This document shows, one piece after another, positions 6,311 to 14,099 of a DNA stretch of 49,136 bases. The DNA lies in NCBI GenBank assembly GCA_023265135.1, contig JAHFUM010000010.1, positions 1 to 49,136 on the forward strand. The letters run 5' to 3'. The stretch comes from Nitrosarchaeum sp. (GTDB lineage Archaea; Thermoproteota; Nitrososphaeria; Nitrososphaerales; Nitrosopumilaceae). Every line of letters begins with the position of its first letter. Positions within the stretch are counted from its first letter, which is position 1. The notes beneath the pieces are model-generated. The model was not told the DNA's origin. It did not search any database and was given only the letters and a program-made list of their open reading frames with translations. Position numbers and translations under genes: made by a program.

Positions 6311-7429
6311 CTAGAATTTTTTATTATATACATTTTTTAATGTATATTTTTCTTTCAATATATTACGCAAGAAGTACTCCACATAGTTCGGTTCTTTGCC
6401 ACGAAATTTTGTCATAATCAACCCAAAATATGGATGTTCTTTAAATGCATTAGCCATTTCCTTAGCACCAATTTCGATACCAAATTTAGTTAGATCCGTT
6501 GGAAGTTCTGCACAAGATTCAACATTTGTACGAATTGATGTTATATCAACCATAACAGATTTTTCAATCCACTCAATCTTAGATAAATCTAAACCTGCAT
6601 CGGATACTAACGACTTGACGTCATCAAGTTGTTCCAACGCTGCCATTTCAGCCACGTCACGTTCACGCATTTGGGTGCGGACTCGATGTTGTTTCAAATA
6701 CCATTGACTTTTTACTTTGAAAAGTTCATTTTTCTTTTGATCGAATAGAACCCATCCTTCAAAATCCTCAACTACTTTAGCGGCTTCTAAAATGTCATTA
6801 CCATTCATCGTAGATTCAGTTTCACGACGAGGCATATCATCAAACCGGTCATCCACATAGTCAACACCGAGGTACATACCTTCTCTGCCACGAGCATTGA
6901 GGAGCCACATTTTTGGTTCACCGTAGTTCAATACAATTTGCCAATCTGGATGGAAGAACTCAAAAATAGGATGAATTTTCACATCAGACAATTGCTTAAT
7001 ATCATCTGCCCAGTCTTGTGCTTTTGGATGTTCCCAAAACCATTTAGTAAATGTTACAGCAACATCCGAGTAAAATGATTTCTTGGTCTTAAAAAAAACT
7101 TCGCCATCAATGACAACTGCGTTAATCATCGAACCATCAACTTTTTCTTGGGGCCACTGCAAGCTATCCCAGTCAATCATATGTGGTTGGGTATCTTCTC
7201 GTTCCCCAATGTTAAAGAATTTGTGGAATGCAGCCCCAATCAATTCGCCAGTATCTTTGCGGTAAGTATGCCCGCGCAATTCTCGTGCAAAAGGAATATC
7301 CCAAAATTCCGCATCTGCTATCATATAGCAAGGAATAACAACTTCAATCCCAGCGACAGTTTCTTCTTTAAACTGTACTCGGGGATCCGAACGGAAATGT
7401 TCCAAATCTTTTAAGTTTTGAGGTATCAT
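6311..7429 (-). CDS. rnlA: RNA ligase 1 (T4 RnlA family)
   Basis: This 372-residue protein is nearly the length of T4 Rnl1 (374). It carries the nucleotidyltransferase motif EKVDGS (95-100) with the AMP-accepting Lys, followed by FKTKKS, IFEFFHP, DFEGWVLF and LFKVKSQWY. These are the Rnl1-type motifs. The C-terminal helical domain is present; in T4 it gives tRNA specificity. It seals 3'-OH and 5'-phosphate RNA ends made by the kinase/phosphatase encoded downstream. Overlap and spacing support one operon with the 55-codon gene and pseT. Confidence 0.95.
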   Translation of the reverse strand: MIPQNLKDLEHFRSDPRVQFKEETVAGIEVVIPCYMIADAEFWDIPFARELRGHTYRKDTGELIGAAFHKFFNIGEREDTQPHMIDWDSLQWPQEKVDGSMINAVVIDGEVFFKTKKSFYSDVAVTFTKWFWEHPKAQDWADDIKQLSDVKIHPIFEFFHPDWQIVLNYGEPKMWLLNARGREGMYLGVDYVDDRFDDMPRRETESTMNGNDILEAAKVVEDFEGWVLFDQKKNELFKVKSQWYLKQHRVRTQMRERDVAEMAALEQLDDVKSLVSDAGLDLSKIEWIEKSVMVDITSIRTNVESCAELPTDLTKFGIEIGAKEMANAFKEHPYFGLIMTKFRGKEPNYVEYFLRNILKEKYTLKNVYNKKF

Positions 7430-7458
7430 TTTAATTTATCTTTGGTCAGTCTTGTTAC

Positions 7459-7659
7459 TTAATTGTAGTCAGCTTGGCCGAGTTCAATTCGTGTACCGGC
7501 ATCAATAATTTCAGCATATACCCAATTCTTCTTTGGTCCTCTATTATTGACTTTGCAAAATTCAAGTGCCAAGGTCCTGTTGTCAAACAGCATAACCTTC
7601 ACGTAATCAACGCTCTCATGCTTTCCTTCTGTTACCAACACAATCACTGATCCCATCAT
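7459..7659 (-). CDS. Hypothetical protein, 66 residues
   Basis: The start is taken at ATG 7659 (MMGSVIVLV), which has AAGAG upstream; the longer frame would need a TTG. The product is short and strand-rich. It is the first gene after the promoter at 7686-7713, suggesting early expression. Function is unknown. Confidence 0.65.
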   Translation of the reverse strand: MMGSVIVLVTEGKHESVDYVKVMLFDNRTLALEFCKVNNRGPKKNWVYAEIIDAGTRIELGQADYN

Positions 7660-7685
7660 TTTCTCTTGTTTAATCAATATGAGTC

Positions 7686-7713
7686 ATTATACAGAAATCT
7701 GAATTAAATACAA
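7686..7713 (-). promoter_or_regulatory. Phage promoter (TTGTAT-16-TATAAT)
   Basis: A member of the recurrent family, with spacer end TTTCTG, -10 TATAATG and downstream ATTGATTAAACA. It drives the gene at 7459-7659 and probably the RNA ligase and kinase operon. Confidence 0.8.
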
Positions 7714-7734
7714 GTTATTTCATACTTTGTTACG

Positions 7735-7974
7735 CTAATGCAGTCTGGACACCATTTGCGTCAGGCTCTCTATCTGAGATGCTGTGGTCTGTTTGTACGA
7801 CCTCCCGGTTATACTCACCGACCGGAAACTCTTGGCATTCGCCCTGCTGATTCGCATCTGCACCAACCAAGGACGACACTCGTAATCAAACACTGCAATA
7901 TCAATCCATTGAGAAAACCAATGCCAGCGTTTTATCTTCACATCATTAACCGTCATCACATCAATTTTCATCAT
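7735..7974 (-). CDS. Hypothetical protein, 79 residues
   Basis: The ATGATG start has GGAG four to seven bases upstream. The N-terminal half is Trp-rich (RWHWFSQW) and the C-terminus is polar and basic. Codon and base use in this and the next three genes looks less AT-rich than the surrounding phage genes, suggesting recent acquisition. Function is unknown. Confidence 0.65.
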   Translation of the reverse strand: MMKIDVMTVNDVKIKRWHWFSQWIDIAVFDYECRPWLVQMRISRANAKSFRSVSITGRSYKQTTASQIESLTQMVSRLH

Positions 7975-8036
7975 TCGTCTCCATTAAAAGTTGTCCGGAC
8001 CTGCATTCAAGACGGGCTGCGAAGCAACCGGTGAAT

Positions 8037-8216
8037 TCAACCGTTAGAAGGCTTACCATCTTGTGCCTTGCATATAGAAACAGCCCTCGGTGCCGCTGTC
8101 GAAAACTTGCAGCACCAATTATTAAATCGGCTACCGTGCAAAGCAGTTCCTTGTTTATGGCCCGCGCTGTGGTGGTGCGGGCACCCTTTGCAATGCTTTG
8201 GCTTTTGCTCACTCAT
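8037..8216 (-). CDS. Cys/His-rich small protein, probable zinc binder
   Basis: The ATG at 8216 has AGGAGAG upstream. The 59-residue product contains CKGCPHHH, WCC and a later C, a pattern of small metal-binding phage proteins. An alternative GTG frame (7961-8212) overlaps it, but the ATG frame has the better start and a sensible Cys-rich product. Function is unknown. Confidence 0.6.
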   Translation of the reverse strand: MSEQKPKHCKGCPHHHSAGHKQGTALHGSRFNNWCCKFSTAAPRAVSICKAQDGKPSNG

Positions 8217-8245
8217 GCTTCTCTCCTGTTCGGCGGGCTGGTTAG

Positions 8246-8305
8246 CTACACGTTAGTCGCCTTCACTTCACCGCGCTTAACAGGGCAGCATTCATAGACT
8301 ATCAT
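8246..8305 (-). CDS. Very short ORF with strong ribosome-binding site
   Basis: An ATG preceded by AAGGAG at an ideal distance opens a 19-codon frame (MIVYECCPVKRG...). It may be a micropeptide or the remnant of a longer gene in the acquired patch. Only the start signal supports it. Confidence 0.35.
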   Translation of the reverse strand: MIVYECCPVKRGEVKATNV

Positions 8306-8332
8306 GTTTATCTCCTTGTGTTAATCTTTACG

Positions 8333-8539
8333 TTAGACATCATTCCGCATTTGCCATGCAGTGATTAAGACGGGAATCCAAAAAATGCACATCACCGCCG
8401 TGCCGACAAATCCGCTAAAAATAAAATCTGTATCGCCGCGCTTCACGCCAGCTATAAAACCAAGAGCCATGCAAAGCGAAGCAATTGGCACGCCCGGATG
8501 CCTCTTTATGCTGCCCCAGTATTTTTGTATTTCATTCAT
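8333..8539 (-). CDS. Small two-helix membrane protein
   Basis: The start is placed at ATG 8539, two bases after the stop of the SWIM gene. The 68-residue product has hydrophobic segments at about 18-31 and 42-62. Function is unknown. It shares the less AT-rich composition of the neighbouring small genes. Confidence 0.65.
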   Translation of the reverse strand: MNEIQKYWGSIKRHPGVPIASLCMALGFIAGVKRGDTDFIFSGFVGTAVMCIFWIPVLITAWQMRNDV

Positions 8540-8541
8540 GT

Positions 8542-8898
8542 TTAGCTTTCTGTATGTTTGCAGCGTTTCTTGAACTGAAATCCTGGGCAAGTACAGGTTG
8601 TTCGACCATTAGTAGTTACCACAGTATATACATCACCCCTTGAACCTAGTACAGTTCGGACTTCTTCTTTTGGTAATTCATAGTTAAAAGTATCACCATT
8701 AAATGATACAACACTCTTAAAATCAATTACTCGAAATGGAAAATCTGCAATTTCAGTAGTTAGTCGGAATGTACTGGGCGGATCATATTTAGCACTAGGA
8801 ACAACTTTTCCTGTGTAAGTGACCAAATTATCTTTTGTTTTGTAAGGTGCATTGTATTTGCACTTTACACTGTATAATGTTCCAATACTTAGATTCAT
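8542..8898 (-). CDS. SWIM-type zinc-finger protein
   Basis: The C-terminus carries the SWIM pattern CxC...CxH (C102, C104, C113, H115; CTCPGFQFKKRCKH). SWIM fingers bind zinc and mediate DNA or protein contacts. The remainder of the 118 residues is strand-rich (about 1-95) with no recognised fold. The ATG overlaps the stop of the preceding gene (ATGA). It could be a transcription or host-takeover factor, but this is inference. Confidence 0.75.
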   Translation of the reverse strand: MNLSIGTLYSVKCKYNAPYKTKDNLVTYTGKVVPSAKYDPPSTFRLTTEIADFPFRVIDFKSVVSFNGDTFNYELPKEEVRTVLGSRGDVYTVVTTNGRTTCTCPGFQFKKRCKHTES

Positions 8899-9065
8899 TT
8901 TAAGTAGTTTTGAACTTCAACTAATGCAATCTCATTAATCAATTCTTCTTTTGTCAGAAGATTCGAGTTGATATTAAAATCTTTGTGAGCAAGTACTCTC
9001 AACTCGGTGAAAGTCATGACTTTCAATTCATTTTTGATCTGTTCAAACAATATATTGGTATTCAC
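8895..9065 (-). CDS. Small helical protein with GTG start
   Basis: A GTG at 9065 has a very strong AGGAGGT five bases upstream. The 56-residue product begins MNTNILFEQIKN and is predicted mostly helical. Its TGA overlaps the ATG of the SWIM gene, and it is the first gene after the promoter at 9096. Function is unknown. Confidence 0.7.
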   Translation of the reverse strand: MNTNILFEQIKNELKVMTFTELRVLAHKDFNINSNLLTKEELINEIALVEVQNYLK

Positions 9066-9095
9066 GTGACACCTCCTATTGATTACAATGATGTC

Positions 9096-9123
9096 ATTAT
9101 ACAGAAACCTTAATTAAATGCAA
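9096..9123 (-). promoter_or_regulatory. Phage promoter (TTGCAT-16-TATAAT)
   Basis: A member of the recurrent promoter family, 30 bp upstream of the GTG-start gene. It would drive the small-gene run down to 7735. Confidence 0.8.
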
Positions 9124-9146
9124 GAACTATTTTATATAATTATAAC

Positions 9147-9350
9147 TTATTGATTATCTACAGGAATTTCTACAAAAATATCGAGTTTTCCATCATCTGA
9201 TGGCAATGCATCAAGTCTCATTTTATCATTTAAGTATTGTTGGAAAGCTTCCACACTCATATTATAAGTGGTTCGTTGGTCATGAATAACAAGGGGTCGA
9301 CCGATTCTAGTAAAATTATGAAAACCTCTTGACTCAGAAACTTTAGACAT
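9147..9350 (-). CDS. Hypothetical protein, 67 residues
   Basis: A small soluble protein with an acidic C-terminus. It starts 9 bp after the glycosyltransferase gene on the same strand and ends shortly before the promoter at 9096. No family is recognised. Confidence 0.65.
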   Translation of the reverse strand: MSKVSESRGFHNFTRIGRPLVIHDQRTTYNMSVEAFQQYLNDKMRLDALPSDDGKLDIFVEIPVDNQ

Positions 9351-9359
9351 GAACTTCTC

Positions 9360-10430
9360 CTATTTTAAATTTAACAACATTGTGGTTGCAGAAAGATACT
9401 CACTTTTTAAGATTTTTTGTTGTTCCAATAAAGTTGATTGAACTTCTCTATTGTTATATTCATCCATCATTGTTGAAATTTTAGCTAATATCAGATCCTT
9501 GTATTGCAAATACAACTCAAATGATTCAGTCCATTTAGATGGATATTTAAACATTAAATCGTACATTTCACCATAAGAACATCTATTAGGGACTATTGGA
9601 ACACATCCCGCCATTGTTCCCTCCATTACAGAAATACCTAAATTTTCATGTAATGCACAACTAAAAATAATTTTTGATTTGGCCATTATTTCATAATATT
9701 CTTTTTTACCCAGATTCATTTTTTGAGTAATAACAACATTAAAATGTTTTGCTAAATCTTCTGCAATTTTCGGTTGCTTATCATCATTATAACGATGCGG
9801 CCACATTATAATATTTTCTTTTTTGACCTTTGGTAAATTTTCCATAAAGTCAATAATTAGTCCGTGCGGTTGTCCTGATCTGAATATTTTATCTTCGTAT
9901 CTTCCTCGTAAATCACCAAAAAGATTACGCATGAACATATTTAAGTGAAAAGTCGTCGCAAAGTAATTATAATCACATGCTAAAAACCATGCACGTTCTT
10001 GGTTACCAGCCCAATCATTACTCATCTTCATTCCTAAGATATCAGATGGATCATAATTTCCGGCGTGCCATATTCCATGTATTTTAACTGGAATATCCAA
10101 TAATTCGGACATATATCTAATAGAAGTTATAGCAAAATTCCATGCATCAGTTACAATGAAATTGTCACCAGGTTTAACTTCACCCGCTTGAAATAGCTCT
10201 GCAATTTTAATTATTTGCGATGCTTTATACGCATTGGTTGCACCAAAATCTAAAAATGCCCCCTTAGTTGTTTTATTAGGGATTGAAATTCCATCAATCG
10301 TCTCAACCAGATATTCAGTATTATCTTCCAGCCATCGAGGCAAGAAGTCGTACCATTGTTTAGTATATCTTTGATCTATAGGTTCAATGGGAACAATAAA
10401 AATTTTCTTAATATTCACAGATGCATCCAT
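9360..10430 (-). CDS. GT-B-type glycosyltransferase in the 7-deazaguanine block
   Basis: The start is set at ATG 10430 because GGAGG lies eight bases upstream; the frame continues further upstream without such a site. The 356-residue protein has a Rossmann-like N-terminal half (KIFIVPIEPI, later IHGIWHAGNYDP). Its C-terminal half has the donor-binding pattern of GT4-like enzymes (ENLGISVMEGTMAGCVPIV). It overlaps the end of the T-fold gene and lies two genes downstream of the DpdA-like gene. The setting suggests that it glycosylates the modified base or a precursor. Family members act on many acceptors, so the substrate is inference. Confidence 0.75.
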   Translation of the reverse strand: MDASVNIKKIFIVPIEPIDQRYTKQWYDFLPRWLEDNTEYLVETIDGISIPNKTTKGAFLDFGATNAYKASQIIKIAELFQAGEVKPGDNFIVTDAWNFAITSIRYMSELLDIPVKIHGIWHAGNYDPSDILGMKMSNDWAGNQERAWFLACDYNYFATTFHLNMFMRNLFGDLRGRYEDKIFRSGQPHGLIIDFMENLPKVKKENIIMWPHRYNDDKQPKIAEDLAKHFNVVITQKMNLGKKEYYEIMAKSKIIFSCALHENLGISVMEGTMAGCVPIVPNRCSYGEMYDLMFKYPSKWTESFELYLQYKDLILAKISTMMDEYNNREVQSTLLEQQKILKSEYLSATTMLLNLK

Positions 10431-10758
10431 TTTCACCATCCTCCGACACTTCAATAATAATTAAACGATTTTTATACTTCTTTAAAATTTGGGAATATAA
10501 ATCATCACAAATCATCTCGCAACTTTTATAATTTAAGTTCAAAAGTTTATCTTGATATAAACTTTCCAACCATCTTTTGAACTGAATAAACTCAATATCT
10601 CTATCAGCATGAAATACTTCAATTGAAACTTTGAAATGGAAAATATGTCTGTGAAGTTCACTTAGAAATGACACATCTTTTAATTTTGGATCTGTTGCAG
10701 CTTCGGGGTATCTATGCATGCCTTCTTTTTTAAAAGTAACCCATATCATAGTTTTCAT
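10408..10758 (-). CDS. QueD-like T-fold protein
   Basis: This 116-residue protein looks like a short T-fold enzyme: HRHIFHFKVSIEV (36-48) sits where QueD has HGHSYELKV, SCE (79-81) corresponds to the SEN block, and it ends in IEVSEDGENG (102-111), like the last QueD strand. The second zinc-type motif is HRH rather than HGH, and it lacks the catalytic Cys of true QueD. It is encoded between the DpdA-like protein and the glycosyltransferase. A role in forming or altering the deazaguanine base is likely but untested. Its stop overlaps the glycosyltransferase start. Confidence 0.65.
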   Translation of the reverse strand: MKTMIWVTFKKEGMHRYPEAATDPKLKDVSFLSELHRHIFHFKVSIEVFHADRDIEFIQFKRWLESLYQDKLLNLNYKSCEMICDDLYSQILKKYKNRLIIIEVSEDGENGCICEY

Positions 10759-10759
10759 A

Positions 10760-12037
10760 CTAAAAAAATTCCTCCAATGATGAATTTATATCTTCTACTG
10801 ATTTAGTCCTATTACTCTCCAAATATTTACCATAATTCAATTTCCAATATTTGAAGTCATCGAAATTCTTAACTTGTTCAAGTGTTCGGTAAAGACCTGC
10901 ATTCTTTTTCTTTGATTTACTAACAAAATTTGTATCACTCTTTACTTTATCAATCAAATTAAAGAGATTGTACACGGAAAACATACATGCTGCAAATCTT
11001 ATCTTATTTTGTTGTCTGCAGAATTCAGGATTAATATCCGGTTTTCCATACTTTTCATCTAACAATCCTTGACTGAATAAAAGTGCGTCATGAAATTCTT
11101 CTTCAGTAAATGTCTCGGATAGTTGTGAGTGTTGAAATGCATCGAACTTATTAAATACTTCCCAGTAAACATTATTTCTATGTCTACCAATCATTTTAAT
11201 AGATGCATCAATTTGGAATTGAGATCTAACTACCCCACCAGTATGTTTAGTTGAGTCATATGAAATAAGAGTATCATCAAACAAATGCTCTACTTTCATA
11301 AGAGTTTGAATTCTATTTGGTGAACCTACTCCAAGCAAATGGAAATGTTTAAGTAGATGTTTTGGTGCATTTAAATGTGAAAGTGTAAAGTATCGTTCAA
11401 GATCTTCAAGTTCACCATCACCAATACATGCACCACCCGATGCAATTCCTGCCAATTTATTTTGATAATCATCTGGTATATTATTTAAAATTTTATCAGT
11501 CCATTCTTGATAAGATTCTACACCGTTACCTTGAATAATCATAAAAGGTTTGCATTTAGAATTTAACTTATCAAAAATATCTATTTGCTTTATAATATTG
11601 ATTGCAGTTTGTTTTGCACACTCCGCAATCATACTTCTATCGAATTTTCTTGCATTAGACACAACATCAACCGCTTGTGATTTTCCAGTAACTCTTAAAG
11701 GAATCTCATCAAAGCACATTGCATGTGTTCCATACTTGGCCTGAACATTATATACTTTTTCACGTAGTTCATCATTTGGAGTTCTTCCTAGTGTAATCAT
11801 TTGAAGCCCACCAGAATCGACTTGAATTGAATTATTTGGAAAATACCTTTTATGATATTCAGCATCATCTGGTTCATTATAACCATTAAATAATACACCA
11901 AACTTGTGATAAGGAAACCAAGTATTTGCTTTTTGAGATGTATTATGAATAAACTTTAGATAATCTTCATTTTCACATCTCTGAACTGGCGAGGTGAAAA
12001 CAAATGAAAGTGCTGAAGCTATATATTCTAGCTTCAT
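10760..12037 (-). CDS. dpdA: DpdA-like DNA guanine transglycosylase
   Basis: Phage DpdA enzymes swap guanine in DNA for a 7-deazaguanine. The 425-residue protein has the TGT barrel motifs: QVDSGGLQM (72-80; Asp74 fits the general-acid Asp), FDEIPLR, IQGNGVESY, IASGG, LLGVGSPNRI (234-243) and SYDSTKHTGG (259-268; Asp261 in the nucleophile position). The zinc site of tRNA TGT is not obvious, as in other DpdA proteins. The last seven residues are SSLEEFF, identical to the end of the phage DNA polymerase (SSLEEFFG). That matches a sliding-clamp-binding tail and suggests action at the replication fork. Confidence 0.87.
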   Translation of the reverse strand: MKLEYIASALSFVFTSPVQRCENEDYLKFIHNTSQKANTWFPYHKFGVLFNGYNEPDDAEYHKRYFPNNSIQVDSGGLQMITLGRTPNDELREKVYNVQAKYGTHAMCFDEIPLRVTGKSQAVDVVSNARKFDRSMIAECAKQTAINIIKQIDIFDKLNSKCKPFMIIQGNGVESYQEWTDKILNNIPDDYQNKLAGIASGGACIGDGELEDLERYFTLSHLNAPKHLLKHFHLLGVGSPNRIQTLMKVEHLFDDTLISYDSTKHTGGVVRSQFQIDASIKMIGRHRNNVYWEVFNKFDAFQHSQLSETFTEEEFHDALLFSQGLLDEKYGKPDINPEFCRQQNKIRFAACMFSVYNLFNLIDKVKSDTNFVSKSKKKNAGLYRTLEQVKNFDDFKYWKLNYGKYLESNRTKSVEDINSSLEEFF

Positions 12038-12039
12038 TT

Positions 12040-12702
12040 TTAACCTCTCGCAATACTCATAAATTCTGCTCGTGTATCTGGACTCTTCATAAATTGACCG
12101 CCCAACTTATTTGTTACCGTACTCGAGTTAGCATCTTCCACACCACGACTACGAACACAATAATGCCTCGCATCAATATAAACTGCCACATCTTCTGTAT
12201 CTAGAATAAATGAAAGTGTATGCCAAATTTGATTGGTCAATCTCTCTTGAACCTGGGGCCGGCGAGAAAAGAAGTTCACAATTCTATTTAATTTGCTCAA
12301 ACCAAGAACTTTATTCTTTGGAATATACGCAACTGTTGCAACACCATCAATAGTTACGAAGTGGTGCTCACAATTAGACATAACTTTAATATTACGTTCA
12401 ACAACCATTCCGGCATCCATCTTATTTTCAATGGTTGTGCATTTTGGGAAATTTGAATAATCTAAACCTATGAAAAATTCATTGACGTACATTTTTGCAA
12501 CTCTGTCGGGAGTATCAATTAATGAATCATCTTCAAGATTCAGTTCAAGTGAAAACATTATATCACGTATTGAATTTGAAATAGATTTTATTTTTAGTTC
12601 GTTTGATATGTTAGGAACACCACAATGATTTAGAGGAGTTTCCATACCGATGGAAACTAGATATTCTCTTACTTCTAAACCTAACGTTTTATTTGATTTC
12701 AT
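12040..12702 (-). CDS. folE: GTP cyclohydrolase I (FolE)
   Basis: FolE opens GTP to 7,8-dihydroneopterin triphosphate, the first step towards preQ0-type bases. The 220-residue protein shows TPDRVAKMY, zinc ligands in SNCEHHF (Cys111, His114) and HYCVRSRG (Cys182), GLSKLNRIV and RRPQVQERL. All are signature blocks of the homodecameric type I enzyme. It lies 2 bp upstream of the dpdA-like gene, linking precursor synthesis directly to DNA modification. Confidence 0.95.
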   Translation of the reverse strand: MKSNKTLGLEVREYLVSIGMETPLNHCGVPNISNELKIKSISNSIRDIMFSLELNLEDDSLIDTPDRVAKMYVNEFFIGLDYSNFPKCTTIENKMDAGMVVERNIKVMSNCEHHFVTIDGVATVAYIPKNKVLGLSKLNRIVNFFSRRPQVQERLTNQIWHTLSFILDTEDVAVYIDARHYCVRSRGVEDANSSTVTNKLGGQFMKSPDTRAEFMSIARG

Positions 12703-12932
12703 TTATGCCCTTCCAGATAAAATCTGTTACTATTAATTTTGATACTTTTTCTTGGTTTGCCTGATTTTGTAAAATACCTATTATCAAAATAGTATTCTGA
12801 CTTACTGTGAGGTAACACGTTATGTTGTGGAACGGCATATCTCAATCTTTCACCAGTTCTACCATCATATCTATAATAGTGTGCAATATTATTATACATT
12901 CCACTAAGTTTGGTGTCAAGTTTTGAAAGCAT
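12699..12932 (-). CDS. Hypothetical basic protein, 77 residues
   Basis: A small basic protein rich in Tyr, Arg and Lys (YYRYDGRTGERLRYA). Its stop overlaps the FolE start (ATGA) and its start overlaps the exonuclease end by 17 bp. It could bind nucleic acid; no family is recognised. Confidence 0.7.
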   Translation of the reverse strand: MLSKLDTKLSGMYNNIAHYYRYDGRTGERLRYAVPQHNVLPHSKSEYYFDNRYFTKSGKPRKSIKINSNRFYLEGHK

Positions 12933-13449
12933 TAATTAATGTCCTCGCTTGAGACTTGGCATCATCTAATGCAGAATGATGTCCAGATTCCTGGGCACGA
13001 ATTTTATCGTTTCTAATACCGAGTAAATTAAATATAGTTCTGTCATCCATTTCAACCCAGTATTTCCAGTTACGTTCTACACCACATGCTTCAAATGCAG
13101 ATCGAATAACACCCAAATCGAATATAGCACCATGCGCCCAAATAAATTGATTTTTAGTAGTTCCTACAAAGTCATTAAATTTAACTAATGCTTCATCTAA
13201 TGGTTGAGGATTAAATTTCCATAAGTTAATAATTTCTTTTGGTTGAGTTAACCACCACTTTAGAGTTGCCTTTTCTACATGCAGGCCTCTTTCGATACAA
13301 GTTTTAGGAGATATGTTTATTAAAAATTCTTCTCCTAAACCATCTTCAAATGTGAACTTTACTGCACCAATTGAAACAATAGTTGCGTTCTGATGCGTGC
13401 TAAGTGTTTCCAAGTCTACCATCAGATGAGGTTTATTAAAAATATTCAT
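12916..13449 (-). CDS. dexA: DnaQ-fold 3'-5' exonuclease (T4 DexA-like)
   Basis: The 177-residue protein has the three DEDD-type blocks: VDLETLST (12-19), WAHGAIFDLGVI (about 104-115) and HHSALDDAKSQA (about 157-168). This is the DexA/Rv2179c-like branch, which trims DNA or RNA from 3' ends. It lies between the deazaguanine block and the HAD phosphatase region. Whether it degrades host DNA, RNA or repair intermediates is not visible. Confidence 0.88.
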   Translation of the reverse strand: MNIFNKPHLMVDLETLSTHQNATIVSIGAVKFTFEDGLGEEFLINISPKTCIERGLHVEKATLKWWLTQPKEIINLWKFNPQPLDEALVKFNDFVGTTKNQFIWAHGAIFDLGVIRSAFEACGVERNWKYWVEMDDRTIFNLLGIRNDKIRAQESGHHSALDDAKSQARTLINAFKT

Positions 13450-13454
13450 TAATG

Positions 13455-13619
13455 TTAATCCGATTCTTTCAACTTTTCAGTAGCAAGTTTAATGCATTTA
13501 TAACAAATGCACACATCACCTTTCTCTGTCTCTACTGCCTCTTTACCAGGATAAGGTTGTTTACAAAATGAACACTTTTTGATGATAGGTTTGGGGAATA
13601 AGTCAATAATGTTACTCAT
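13455..13619 (-). CDS. ClpX-type zinc-finger microprotein
   Basis: A 54-codon ORF with AAAGGAG upstream. The product has CSFC near residue 16 and CYKC near 39 in the spacing of the N-terminal zinc domain of ClpX, and no ATPase. A free copy of this domain could bind ClpX adaptors or substrates and influence host proteolysis; this is inference. Its ATG overlaps the stop of the frameshifted HAD C-terminus (ATGAGTAA). Confidence 0.7.
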   Translation of the reverse strand: MSNIIDLFPKPIIKKCSFCKQPYPGKEAVETEKGDVCICYKCIKLATEKLKESD

Positions 13620-14099
13620 TTGGATCTCCTTTAAAATTAACCATATTTTCTAATTGGTCATCTGGTCGACCAAATAATCTAAGAGCTTTGCAATAATCTT
13701 CACATCTAAATCCATTTATTCGTGATATATGAATAAATCTGTCTGAGATTCTAGGATATCGGAATCATCATCAAGAATTATATAAGATTCTATAGTATTT
13801 TCATTTAACCATAATTGAATCTCTTGCCCACGGTGAGATTCCCCATAATTTATAGGAGTAATATCTATTATTGGAAAATCATCCCAATCATACTTTGCAA
13901 AAATTGAAATAAACTCATCTTCTTTATATAACATTCTCCAAGTTGAACTTATAACTATTTTAGCATTAGTTATTTTGCATAACTCTTTTAATAAGCCGAT
14001 ACTAACTTTATCAAGAGAATTTTCATCACAATTGTTAAATGCAATCATGGAACCAACAGAGTTCAAAACCCCATCAATATCTAAAAAAATTATTTTCAT
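13612..14099 (-). pseudogene. HAD-type phosphatase with an apparent one-base deletion
   Basis: Residues 1-120 have HAD motifs: FLDIDGVLN (5-13), ISSTWR, RGQEIQLWL and ILDDDSD. The intact frame ends at 13716 after DILESQTDLFIYHE. The next frame continues naturally as DRFIHISRINGFRCEDYCKA and ends at 13612, overlapping the next ATG. A -1 shift near 13742-13747 would give DILESQDRFIHIS, a sensible HAD end. So one base seems to be missing. No slippery heptamer is present, which argues against programmed shifting. The family occurs as RNA-repair-associated HAD phosphatases; substrate unknown. Confidence 0.75.

Noticed and set aside
7961-8212. GTG-started ORF of 83 codons
   Set aside because: It overlaps the ATG-started Cys-rich ORF, which has the better start signal and a more plausible product.
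7738-8297. Plus-strand ORFs in the less AT-rich cassette
   Set aside because: No start signals, and they shadow minus-strand genes with good ribosome-binding sites.
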